From Thermoprotei archaeon (GTDB lineage: Archaea; Thermoproteota; Thermoprotei; Thermofilales; B20-G17): a stretch of 5,021 bases of DNA. Below the pieces are notes generated by a model. That model worked only from the letters and a program-made list of their open reading frames with translations. It did no database searches and was not told the origin of the DNA. Positions 1-5,021 of the stretch are shown piece after piece; positions within the stretch are counted from its first letter, which is position 1, and each line of letters begins with the position of its first letter. The stretch lies in the NCBI GenBank assembly GCA_003650785.1, contig QMRW01000092.1:1-5021 (forward strand), in the 5' to 3' direction. The position numbers were made by a program, and so were the translations under genes.

Positions 1-239
1 CTATTTTCAATTTCAATTATATCTGTTGCTATTACTAAAAGAAGTAAATAAACGAGATCGCGGCTTTGAATGTTTAGTACTTATCAAGTACTCTAAGGGC
101 ACCACCAATATTCCATACAAAAGAGAGAATGAGCCTGGCCATCTAATGCCCTACGATGTACTTTACTAATTACATCACTTCCAGGCTATGATATATAACG
201 TTTCATAACAGCATTCGAGTCTAAGTAGACAGTAGTCAA
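1..239 (-). pseudogene. Decayed PIN-domain (VapC-type) toxin gene
   Basis: Read on the minus strand from about 239, the sequence encodes TTVYLDSNAVMKRYIS, then TAG (186-188), then PGSDVISKVHRRALDGQA. This matches the usual archaeal VapC opening: hydrophobic strand, LDSNA/S with the first catalytic Asp, KRY, then EPGS with the TAG in the Glu place. The match then jumps frame near 125-142 and continues as ILSFVWNIGGALRVLDKY, a typical middle PIN helix, to a TAA at 74-76. Bases 1-73 are open in the third frame (DLVYLLLLVIATDIIEIEN) and may be more of the same gene; that part is weak. The likely start is TTG (237-239), which overlaps the TGA that ends the antitoxin's old frame. A functional ribonuclease cannot be made from this. 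Sequencing error could explain a frameshift but less easily the nonsense codon. Family assignment is by motif reading only. Confidence 0.72.
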
Positions 240-290
240 AACCTCGACCTTCTCATCTCTCTGATAGTTTCTCCTGTATTCGTAATTACT

Positions 291-509
291 TTAGGCTTGA
301 CAGAAGAGATTATTAGTGGGATCTCTCTTTTCACGTTTTAATAGCTTCTCTAAAGCTCTGATAATTGGGATATCACTAATCTCATTTTCAATAGCTTCTT
401 TAACAGCTCGGCTGAGATATCTTAATCCCCTCTTATTTCCGACTTTAGATTTAAATTCCTCCCCAAGCTCACGGTCAACCATAATACCAGTCTTTATCTT
501 ATCTCTCAT
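291..509 (-). CDS. RHH (CopG/VapB-type) antitoxin, C-terminus altered by frameshift
   Basis: The 72-residue product begins with a strand (KTGIMVDREL, residues 6-15) followed by two basic helices (EEFKSKVGNKRGLRYLSRAV and the following AIENEI). This is the pattern of ribbon-helix-helix DNA-binding antitoxins that autorepress a toxin operon and neutralise the toxin through the C-terminal tail. The RHH part looks intact. The tail does not: after residue 55 or so it turns into KRDPTNNLFCQA, while another frame of the same strand gives KREIPLIISSVKPK and then TGETIREMRRSRF, ending in TGA at 236-238. That is a more natural VapB tail, and its TGA overlaps the TTG of the toxin frame. A one-base slip in the A-run at 328-331 (plus-strand TTTT) would join the two. 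The ATG at 507-509 has a weak upstream GGGG and no strong TATA box. Likely an inactive or reduced antitoxin, still able to bind DNA in principle. Confidence 0.68.
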   Translation of the reverse strand: MRDKIKTGIMVDRELGEEFKSKVGNKRGLRYLSRAVKEAIENEISDIPIIRALEKLLKREKRDPTNNLFCQA

Positions 510-741
510 ACAGTAGCCCCTAAGTAAGGTGTGGAGTAATTATTCGTTATTAAAGTTTACCGTACATCGTAGATCCTTCCTACTATTAACCCACTTAATA
601 GGAGATGACGAGAAAATTAAGTAGATGATAAAAGAGACTAAAATGTTTCATTAATAGGTCCGTAACTGTAGGAAGATTAAAGAAAGGGAGGCTATGCTAG
701 AATACCCAAGGAGATCTTAGAGAGTAAAAGAGCTCGCGGAT
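510..741. other. Intergenic region between two toxin-antitoxin loci
   Basis: No intact gene is seen here. On the minus strand, T-runs at about 595-655 lie downstream of the PIN gene and could end its transcript, though no single run is long. On the plus strand, 662-760 encodes in two frames VTVGRLKKG and then GYARIPKEILESKRARGF, which faintly resembles the N-terminus of AbrB-type antitoxins (xVxxxGxxxIPKEIRE). It may be a remnant or chance. Confidence 0.3.
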
Positions 742-1326
742 TCAGGCATTATGTCCTCCAGCTTGCAGATTTAAGCCAAGATTACGCGCAAATTCCATTA
801 CTCCAACTCTCCTGAATTCCCTCACATTATCGAAGTCCTTATCGTCTGAGACTATTAGACTTTCACCCGAGACGAGCGCTGTAGCCGCGTGGATCGCATC
901 TCTGGGTCTAAGGCTGTACCTTTCAATAATCCATTGAGCCTTGAAGATCACTGCTTCGTTTACCTCTAGGAGTTTTAACTTAGGGAAAGCTAGGAGCTTA
1001 TAGCCAGCGCTTACTGCATCCCTGAGACCAAGCAACTTTAGCACAACCCGTACGACTTCATCCCAGGTCAGGTATGAGGTAACCGCTGGAAGTGATCCAT
1101 CCGCCACACATCTCAGAACTCTAATTGCTGCAGTAGCCTGGGCTAGCGATGTGTCGTAGATTAGAGGGTAGATGAACACATTAGCGTCCAAGTAAACCAT
1201 GGCGCCCTCCAAGCTCCTCTTCAAGTCCACGGGCTTGACAAGCTTTGGAGCTTCAGTCACAATGTAGTAGTTGATGAAATCGTCACCCCTATAATAGGGT
1301 TCAGCTTTTCTAATTACTACGTCCAT
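742..1326 (-). CDS. PIN-domain ribonuclease (VapC-type toxin) with N-terminal extension
   Basis: A PIN domain runs from about residue 43 to 180 of 194. The acidic metal-binding set is complete: Asp47 in MVYLDANVFIYPL, Glu90 in TSYLTWDEVV, Asp143 in RPRDAIHAA and Asp161/162/164 in IVSDDKDFD. Such proteins are Mg/Mn-dependent endoribonucleases, most often toxins of VapBC pairs that cut tRNA or other RNA. The length of the PIN part is normal. The first 42 residues (MDVVIRKAEPYYRG to LKRSLEGA) are extra and not recognised. The ATG at 1198-1200 (Met43) follows GGAGGG by four bases and may be the real toxin start, giving 152 residues. The ATG at 1326 has only a distant GAGGAG, and an in-frame TAA lies nine codons upstream. 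No antitoxin is obvious next to it. No TATA box is clear, so it may be co-transcribed from the gene upstream. Confidence 0.88.
   Translation of the reverse strand: MDVVIRKAEPYYRGDDFINYYIVTEAPKLVKPVDLKRSLEGAMVYLDANVFIYPLIYDTSLAQATAAIRVLRCVADGSLPAVTSYLTWDEVVRVVLKLLGLRDAVSAGYKLLAFPKLKLLEVNEAVIFKAQWIIERYSLRPRDAIHAATALVSGESLIVSDDKDFDNVREFRRVGVMEFARNLGLNLQAGGHNA
1205..1210 (-). promoter_or_regulatory. Internal ribosome binding site before Met43 of the PIN gene
   Basis: The minus strand reads GGAGGG, four bases, then ATG (1198-1200). This is close to the archaeal anti-Shine-Dalgarno complement and much better placed than anything before the ATG at 1326. It coincides exactly with the start of the PIN domain. 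It could mark the only true start or a second, internal start. Confidence 0.55.
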
Positions 1327-1468
1327 TAAACTAATAAGGCTCCTCTGATCCTCTTAGGCCTTACATGCTGACGAGGGGAGAAAGTTGGTTTAACTGTGGT
1401 ACAGCTAACAGAAATCGCTGGTGTATTTGAGTCTTTAGAGTGAGAAGTCTCAATAACCTCATTTTTCC

Positions 1469-2722
1469 TTAAGCAGAGACTGATAAAGCCCATTGTTTAA
1501 ATTCCTCAAATGATTTAAATTTCCTATGTTCTAACTCATTCCACACCTCTTTGTATTCTAACTCTGATCTCCAGTAATTCTCGTGAAGTTCTTTGGCTAC
1601 TTCCAGAGGTACAAATATCACTTTCCCCTTTATACTCGCGATAACGTTCCAGTCTATGATTGCAACTTTACCTTCTTTAATTAATAATAGACAACAGTGA
1701 TGCTCGTTGCTTCTTTTTATTCCTATGAGTAGGCAGTAGGTAGCGATAGACCTCTTAGCTATATGGTAGTACGCCCTATATAAGGAAGCTAAGCATAGGG
1801 AAAAATGATAGCAACTTCCAGTCTTAGCGTTAAAAATTTCTCTTGCAGTCTCAATTTTAACTAACTCTTCACTAACCTTTCCCCTAAAATACTTGTCTCC
1901 AAGCATAGTTTTGTGCTGGGTAATTTTAATAGAGGTTTGTAAGAGTTCCTCTTTAGGCTCTACGCTTATGTTATAGTTAAAGTCGTTGTACCATTTACTC
2001 CATATCTTGTAAAGGTCAGCCATGAAGTCTTCTTCAGTTCCATCCCAACCATTCGTTACAAATTCAACATATTTTATCATTTCCTCATTATACGCGAAAA
2101 TTGTTTTATTTCTAATAGCAGATTCATAGCTTAGTAATTCTAATGATAAGTGTCTTAGTTCACTTACTAATTCTTCATTAGCTCTTAATACTTCTTTATA
2201 AGAAGTGTAAATCATATCGGCACTTTTCTTGAGTTCAATACACATCTCTAGTAGCTTAATGTAATCCTTTAATAGTTCAATGTAAAGCTCTCTATAATTT
2301 TTCTCTTTACCTACCTCTTGAGACTCCATGCCAGTTACTAATCTTTTGTACATCATCCTTAGTCTCTCTAATTCACTCACCATCTTAGAATAATTCAACA
2401 AACTAGAGTAATTCTCTAAAGGTACTGATATTACAAAGGTGCTTGATTTAGGAATTGAAATGATCGACTTGTTGATGTACTTACTGATGTATACTTCTAC
2501 TATCGATTTATGCTTTATACATTTAAGATACTCTCCAAGGAGATAAATATAAGCTCTTTCATACCTCTCTTTAAGTGAAATATTTTCTGCAACTTCTTTA
2601 AATAAAAGAGAAAAGGTAATTATATTTGTTATTAGAAGTATTACTAAGAGGATCTTAGTCCGCAACATGTGATAAACACCGATTTTAATAATTAATTCAA
2701 AACTTATATATTTATTACTCAT
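1469..2722 (-). CDS. Membrane-anchored protein with coiled coil and transglutaminase-like domain
   Basis: Of 417 residues, about 19-41 (MLRTKILLVILLITNIITF...) form one hydrophobic segment, probably a signal anchor placing the rest outside the cell. Residues about 113-205 are Leu/Glu/Lys-rich and likely coiled coil. Residues about 235-375 resemble the transglutaminase-like (papain-fold) superfamily: Cys304 in TGSCYHFSLCLASLYRA at a helix start, His341 or His342 in NEHHCCLLL, and Asp357 in KVAIIDWN give the Cys-His-Asp triad in order and at normal spacing. Members act as peptidases, amidases or cross-linking enzymes; the substrate here is unknown. The start is open: ATG 2722 suits a TATA box at 2748-2755 (near-leaderless), while Met19 (ATG 2668) has GGTG upstream and begins right at the membrane segment. 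The gene is flanked by decayed sequence upstream and a PIN gene 142 bases downstream. Low G+C compared with the PIN gene hints at a different history. Confidence 0.75.
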   Translation of the reverse strand: MSNKYISFELIIKIGVYHMLRTKILLVILLITNIITFSLLFKEVAENISLKERYERAYIYLLGEYLKCIKHKSIVEVYISKYINKSIISIPKSSTFVISVPLENYSSLLNYSKMVSELERLRMMYKRLVTGMESQEVGKEKNYRELYIELLKDYIKLLEMCIELKKSADMIYTSYKEVLRANEELVSELRHLSLELLSYESAIRNKTIFAYNEEMIKYVEFVTNGWDGTEEDFMADLYKIWSKWYNDFNYNISVEPKEELLQTSIKITQHKTMLGDKYFRGKVSEELVKIETAREIFNAKTGSCYHFSLCLASLYRAYYHIAKRSIATYCLLIGIKRSNEHHCCLLLIKEGKVAIIDWNVIASIKGKVIFVPLEVAKELHENYWRSELEYKEVWNELEHRKFKSFEEFKQWALSVSA

Positions 2723-2744
2723 GCATCCATCTTATGTGATTAAT

Positions 2745-2756
2745 TAATTTTTATAC
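2745..2756 (-). promoter_or_regulatory. TATA box for the transglutaminase-like gene
   Basis: The minus strand carries GTATAAAAATT. Its centre is about 29 bases before the ATG at 2722, which would start transcription about three bases upstream of that codon (leaderless style). A second AT-rich element, AAATATATAAG at about 2704-2714, would instead serve Met19 (2668) with a short leader containing GGTG. Confidence 0.5.
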
Positions 2757-2790
2757 AATTAATAACTAGTTATAGGGTTTACTTATTTAA

Positions 2791-2991
2791 GATGGTGAGC
2801 ATATTGAGAAAGTTAGAGTTTGGCTAGTTAGTGAAGAATTTAATTCTGACTATGTAATCTGAACTTTCGTAATAGATCATTCATGGAGTAATAGTAAGGA
2901 TAATGGTCCAGGAACTTGCACATGTAAAGTTTATATTTCTAAGATAAGACCTGAACTCTACTGGTTGCAAACCGATGATAGCCAAATTTAG
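2791..2991 (+). pseudogene. Probable remnant of an unidentified protein gene
   Basis: One plus-strand frame reads GEHIEKVRVWLVSEEFN...DYVI, a single TGA at 2860-2862, then TFVIDHSWSNSKDNGPG, KVYISKIRPELYWLQTDD and TAG at 2989-2991. That is 65 sense codons with one interruption. The amino-acid make-up (alternating polar/hydrophobic strands, PELYWLQTDD) looks like a real beta-rich protein rather than chance. There is no start codon in a sensible place: a TAA sits directly before 2791, so the 5' end is also lost. The family is not recognised. It may be the leftover of a former neighbour of the transglutaminase-like gene. It could still be a chance open stretch. Confidence 0.4.
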
Positions 2992-3004
2992 TTCTAGTAA
3001 CCTA

Positions 3005-3047
3005 TAGATGACCTATAGAGGTTCATCTACGAAAAATGTTCTCGTAG
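3005..3047. repeat. Two overlapping inverted repeats
   Basis: TAGATGACC (3005-3013) pairs with GGTTCATCTA (3020-3029): seven perfect outer pairs, one bulged T, two inner pairs and a six-base loop. The next arm, CTACGA (3027-3032), pairs with TCGTAG (3042-3047) across nine bases. The arms share CTA at 3027-3029, so the two hairpins compete. An 8-base direct repeat (ACCTATAG at 3000-3007 and 3011-3018) overlaps the first. The function is unknown. Confidence 0.45.
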
Positions 3048-3203
3048 TTAGTGATTGAACTATTCACTCCCAACCTTTCACAATATTTTAGAAAAGTTTC
3101 CACTCTCAGTCAAAGACCCAAAAATAAAAGCATTTAAAAATAGTTCGTTAAGTAGATCTCTCCGAAGTCAGAAAGATACATAGCCTAATTTTAAGCATGA
3201 TTT

Positions 3204-3224
3204 AAAACACAGGTTTATTCCTGT
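3204..3224 (-). terminator. Candidate terminator of the MtrH-like gene
   Basis: On the minus strand, ACAGG-AATAAA-CCTGT (3224-3209) forms a five-pair hairpin followed by GTTTTAAA. It lies about 60 bases past the stop codon. Archaeal termination depends mainly on T-runs, so the T-rich stretch at about 3119-3145 may also contribute. Confidence 0.4.
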
Positions 3225-3284
3225 AAAACTATATGCTAGTGCTCGTAAATTCTTCAGCCCTTTAACAGCATGATTGCTACTACT

Positions 3285-4220
3285 CTATCTAGCTCTAATG
3301 AGGAACTTATAGATGGGGTGGGATTTCACTAGAGGACGGATACCTTCTCTCCTTCTTGAATAAGCTATCATCGAATCTATAAGCGCGCATACGGGGAAAA
3401 CCTTTGGAGCTTTCCTTATTGAGCCATATATAATGAAGTTAGCGCCCATTGCCTGAACGTATCCTAGAACACCTGCCGTTAAGATCTCACGAAGACCCCT
3501 TTGATTAGTATCGACGCACCACTTAGCCACCACTCCACAAGGCGCTAAGCCTACTGGTAGGCTTGTCTTCTCTCTTAGAATTTCAAGAGTAGTTGCAGCT
3601 ACGCCAATGTACGGGACATCTAGAACTGGTGCCAATATGAGAATGTTTGTGGCTCCAGCATCATGTGCATATTGAAGAAGTCCTTTCCTACTACCGTCTC
3701 CCACCACCATCTCTAAAGAACCCCTAGGCCAAGGATTTCTGGGGTTAAAAGCCTGAATGAGAATATTACGCACACCTAGCTCCTTTAACTTTAATGTCTC
3801 GTCCTCCTTAACTGTGTAGTTAATGGATGTGTAAATTATCCTATCCTGAATTCCTATTTCGACGATATATTCGAAAGCCTTTAGGCGAACATCTGCTGTA
3901 GGACCATTTAACAAGATTGGTGAGTCAGTTATCGAGGAGACGAATTCAATATACTTTTGGAGGGCTTCAGGGGTTTCTCCAACGACATCTACCATGCAGG
4001 GAATCCCCGTAGCATCCGATAGCTCGTCTTGTTGCATGATAAGCTTCTCAGCTACAGCTCTATCGAAAACTCCTCTTACATGGTCCTTTACTATTTTATG
4101 CTCACGGTAGAAGATAGTTCCTATTAGGACTGTCGGAAGCTCACCAACTGCACCGCCAACGAGAACCTTCCCTATCTTCTGAACCTCAACTCGACTGAGC
4201 GAGCTTGCCGTTTTCCTCAC
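3285..4220 (-). CDS. MtrH-like methyltransferase (tetrahydromethanopterin S-methyltransferase subunit H family)
   Basis: The 311-residue product matches the MtrH family over its whole length, which is the usual size. Landmarks are GGAVGELPTVLIGTIFYREH (residues 22-41), DELSDATGIPCMVDVVGETP (65-84), ILLNGPTADVRLKA (102-115), IIYTSINYTV (128-137), ILIQAFNPRNPWPRG (153-167), LPVGLAPCGVVAKW (221-234) and GANFIIYGSIRKAPKVFPVC (259-278). MtrH is a soluble TIM-barrel enzyme that moves a methyl group between tetrahydromethanopterin and a corrinoid protein. In methanogens it sits in the membrane MtrA-H complex. Here no other mtr gene adjoins it, so a stand-alone role with another corrinoid protein is more likely; tetrahydrofolate is possible as carrier. 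The usual DTAV-like stretch after the central part reads ILAPVLDVPYIG, a divergence. GTG (4218-4220) is the earliest possible start because TGA lies two codons upstream. It fits a leaderless transcript. The stop is TAG. Confidence 0.9.
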   Translation of the reverse strand: MRKTASSLSRVEVQKIGKVLVGGAVGELPTVLIGTIFYREHKIVKDHVRGVFDRAVAEKLIMQQDELSDATGIPCMVDVVGETPEALQKYIEFVSSITDSPILLNGPTADVRLKAFEYIVEIGIQDRIIYTSINYTVKEDETLKLKELGVRNILIQAFNPRNPWPRGSLEMVVGDGSRKGLLQYAHDAGATNILILAPVLDVPYIGVAATTLEILREKTSLPVGLAPCGVVAKWCVDTNQRGLREILTAGVLGYVQAMGANFIIYGSIRKAPKVFPVCALIDSMIAYSRRREGIRPLVKSHPIYKFLIRAR

Positions 4221-4245
4221 CTTTCAGCTTAAAAGCAGGGGAATA

Positions 4246-4256
4246 GGTATAAAAGC
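4246..4256 (-). promoter_or_regulatory. TATA box for the MtrH-like gene
   Basis: The minus strand reads GCTTTTATACC, centred about 30 bases before the GTG start. Transcription would begin within about five bases of the GTG, so the mRNA would be nearly leaderless. This agrees with the absence of a separate ribosome binding site and supports the GTG as start. A second AT run, GAATATATATCC at 4263-4274, is a weaker alternative. Confidence 0.55.
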
Positions 4257-4600
4257 TTTGTAGGATATATATTCGATAAAAGTCTTATGGAGGTTTACTT
4301 TCACTTAATTTTGTAGAAGCAGTACTCAAAGCTCTTTGATTTTCCTCTGTTGGAGCAGAAGATTTGTGACTTCTGTCTCAAGGAGACTTTAGAGTATAAG
4401 CTAGATTATTAGCCTGTTATCTCTATCTCCGGAGGGGATTTGGGATTATCGGTGGTCTCATTGCTACTGTGTCCAGTCTAGCTCCCAAGCTCTGACTAGA
4501 CATCTCAGCTACTGATAAGAAAAGAGCACTTCTAGAATACTTAAGTCTCACACTATTCATCCTTTTACTAAAGTAAGGGGCTTTCTAGCAAGTCCTTTTA
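4255..4600 (+). pseudogene. Decayed URO-D/MtaA-family methyltransferase gene
   Basis: One plus-strand frame gives GYIFDKSLMEVYFHLIL, TAG (4314-4316), KQYSKLFDFPLLEQKICDF, then CLKETLEYKLDY, TAG (4410-4412), and PVISISGGDLG. This follows the middle of uroporphyrinogen-decarboxylase-fold methyltransferases: a helix before the Phe-Asp-x-Pro turn, a long helix ending in an acidic/aromatic patch, then a strand with xxISxGGDLG. The match then jumps frame near 4445 to ATVSSLAPKL (compare the family's SPKLF) and TDKKRALLEY, and again near 4535 to LKSHTIHPFTKVRG, where the zinc-binding His-x-Cys-Gly would be expected but is lost. The N-terminal third is absent; the MtrH-like gene's promoter occupies that place. 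Past 4600 an open frame runs to TAA at 4693-4695 with no clear family match. Probably an old paralogue of the gene at 4840. Assignment rests on motif reading, without a search. Confidence 0.55.
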
Positions 4601-4763
4601 AGACTCCAGCGGAAAAAGCAAGAATTGGCCTAAATCTAGACAATAATAGATCGCTAGACCTACTTAAGAAAAGCTTGAAGTTTCATAAGAATTAACTTTA
4701 ATTTTTACCATACTCAAATGTAACATCTTAAGATTAACAGAAGCTGCTAGTGGAAGGTCTATA

Positions 4764-4778
4764 AGAAAATTATAAGTA
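4764..4778 (+). promoter_or_regulatory. Candidate promoter of the URO-D-family gene
   Basis: AGAAAATTATAAGT combines a purine-rich BRE-like stretch with TTATAAGT (4770-4777). This would start transcription near 4800 and give a leader of about 40 bases containing GGGGATC (4825-4831), a plausible ribosome binding site. An alternative, AAAATATT at 4810-4817, lies at the right distance for a leaderless start on the ATG at 4840. The sequence does not decide between them. Confidence 0.4.
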
Positions 4779-4839
4779 CTTCTTATCCTAACTCGATACC
4801 AGAACGAGGAAAATATTGCAGTATGGGGATCTACCTGTG

Positions 4840-5021
4840 ATGAGTAAGAAAGAGAGATTTCTCGTTGCACTCAGAAGAGAGATTCCTGACATGGTGCCTG
4901 TCTCACCATTAATACATAATAGATTTGCCTATACGACTCTAGGAAAAACAGGCTGGAGAGCTGTTTTTGAGATACATCAGATGATAGGATCCATATATTT
5001 TAGAGGGCCCACTAGCATAAA
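4840..5021 (+). CDS. URO-D/MtaA-family methyltransferase, N-terminal part
   Basis: The window ends after 60 full codons. The product opens with MSKKERFLVALRREIPDMVP, the standard start of uroporphyrinogen-decarboxylase-fold proteins (xxxRERFLxALRxExPDRVP). It continues with VSPLIHNRFAYTTLGKTGW and then a helix and EIHQMIGSIYFRGPT. In archaea this branch is more often MtaA-like corrinoid/thiol methyltransferase than true heme-pathway decarboxylase, and its position opposite an MtrH-like gene supports that reading. The typical full length of 330-400 residues and the C-terminal zinc site (His-x-Cys) cannot be checked here. ATG 4840 is preceded directly by an in-frame GTG (4837), a less likely start. 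It diverges from the MtrH-like gene across about 620 bases that hold a decayed relative. Confidence 0.82.
   Translation, partial: MSKKERFLVALRREIPDMVPVSPLIHNRFAYTTLGKTGWRAVFEIHQMIGSIYFRGPTSI

Larger units (their letters stand above)
2723..3284. other. 560-base gap without an intact gene
   Basis: Apart from the promoter at its left end, this gap holds a probable gene remnant (2791-2991, plus strand), two overlapping hairpins (3005-3047), and transcript-end signals for the MtrH-like gene. The latter are a hairpin plus T-run at 3204-3224 and further minus-strand T-runs at about 3119-3145. No tRNA-like fold, CRISPR unit or transposase fragment was recognised. Confidence 0.5.

Noticed and set aside
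316..516. 66-codon plus-strand open frame
   Set aside because: It lies entirely opposite the RHH antitoxin gene, its product is a Ser/Leu/Ile-rich antisense translation, and it has no ribosome binding site.
1362..1463. 33-codon minus-strand frame beginning MRLLRLLTLK
   Set aside because: It is short, with no conserved features, no ribosome binding site and no link to the PIN start.
2860..2862. Selenocysteine at the in-frame TGA of the 2791-2991 frame
   Set aside because: There is no start codon, no recognisable selenoprotein motif and no visible SECIS-like element; decay is simpler.
4314..4412. Pyrrolysine read-through of the two in-frame TAG codons in the URO-D remnant
   Set aside because: TAG can encode pyrrolysine in methylamine methyltransferases, which makes this tempting in a methyl-transfer locus. 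The same stretch also needs two frameshifts, lacks its N-terminus and has lost the zinc site, URO-D proteins are not known pyrrolysine users, and the MtrH-like gene itself ends in TAG.
4475..4501. Inverted repeat GTCTAG...CTAGAC
   Set aside because: Only six pairs around a long loop inside the decayed URO-D gene, without a T-run; likely chance.
4664..4870. 68-codon minus-strand open frame
   Set aside because: It runs antisense across the promoter and the first codons of the URO-D-family gene, with no family features in its product.
1..5021. CRISPR arrays, tRNA/rRNA genes, insertion sequences
   Set aside because: Neither regularly spaced repeats, cloverleaf-like folds nor transposase motifs were seen on either strand.

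Overview
The window looks like thermophilic archaeal chromosome, probably Thermoproteota or a related deep lineage. The reasons are an A+T-rich sequence with heavy AGA/AGG/ATA codon use, TATA-box promoters about 26-30 bases from start codons with almost no 5' leader, archaeal toxin-antitoxin families, and an archaeal MtrH-type methyltransferase. The lineage is inferred; no rRNA or tRNA gene is present to fix it.

Left part (1-1330): toxin-antitoxin territory on the minus strand. A ribbon-helix-helix (RHH) antitoxin gene (291-509) has lost its original C-terminus to a frameshift. It is followed by a broken PIN-domain toxin (about 239 to the window edge) with one nonsense codon and at least one frameshift. 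This is a decaying vapBC pair that still shows its stop/start overlap. Next to it is an intact PIN-domain ribonuclease gene (742-1326) with no recognisable antitoxin. Its PIN domain is preceded by 42 extra residues and by a good internal ribosome binding site, so the true start is open.

Middle (1469-3284): a 417-residue membrane-anchored protein with a coiled-coil linker and a C-terminal transglutaminase-like Cys-His-Asp domain, read from a near-leaderless promoter. Upstream lies about 560 bases without an intact gene. It holds a probable plus-strand gene remnant (2791-2991), a pair of overlapping hairpins and a candidate terminator.

Right part (3285-5021): one-carbon metabolism. An MtrH-like methyltransferase (minus strand) diverges from the start of a uroporphyrinogen-decarboxylase (URO-D)/MtaA-family methyltransferase gene (plus strand, cut by the window end). 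Between them, on the plus strand, is the wreck of what looks like another URO-D-family gene. MtrH-type proteins move methyl groups between corrinoid proteins and tetrahydromethanopterin (or folate); MtaA-like proteins move them between a methyl donor or corrinoid protein and a thiol or cobalamin acceptor. Together they suggest a methyl-transfer module whose corrinoid protein is not in view. Overall, three gene-sized stretches in 5 kb are decayed.
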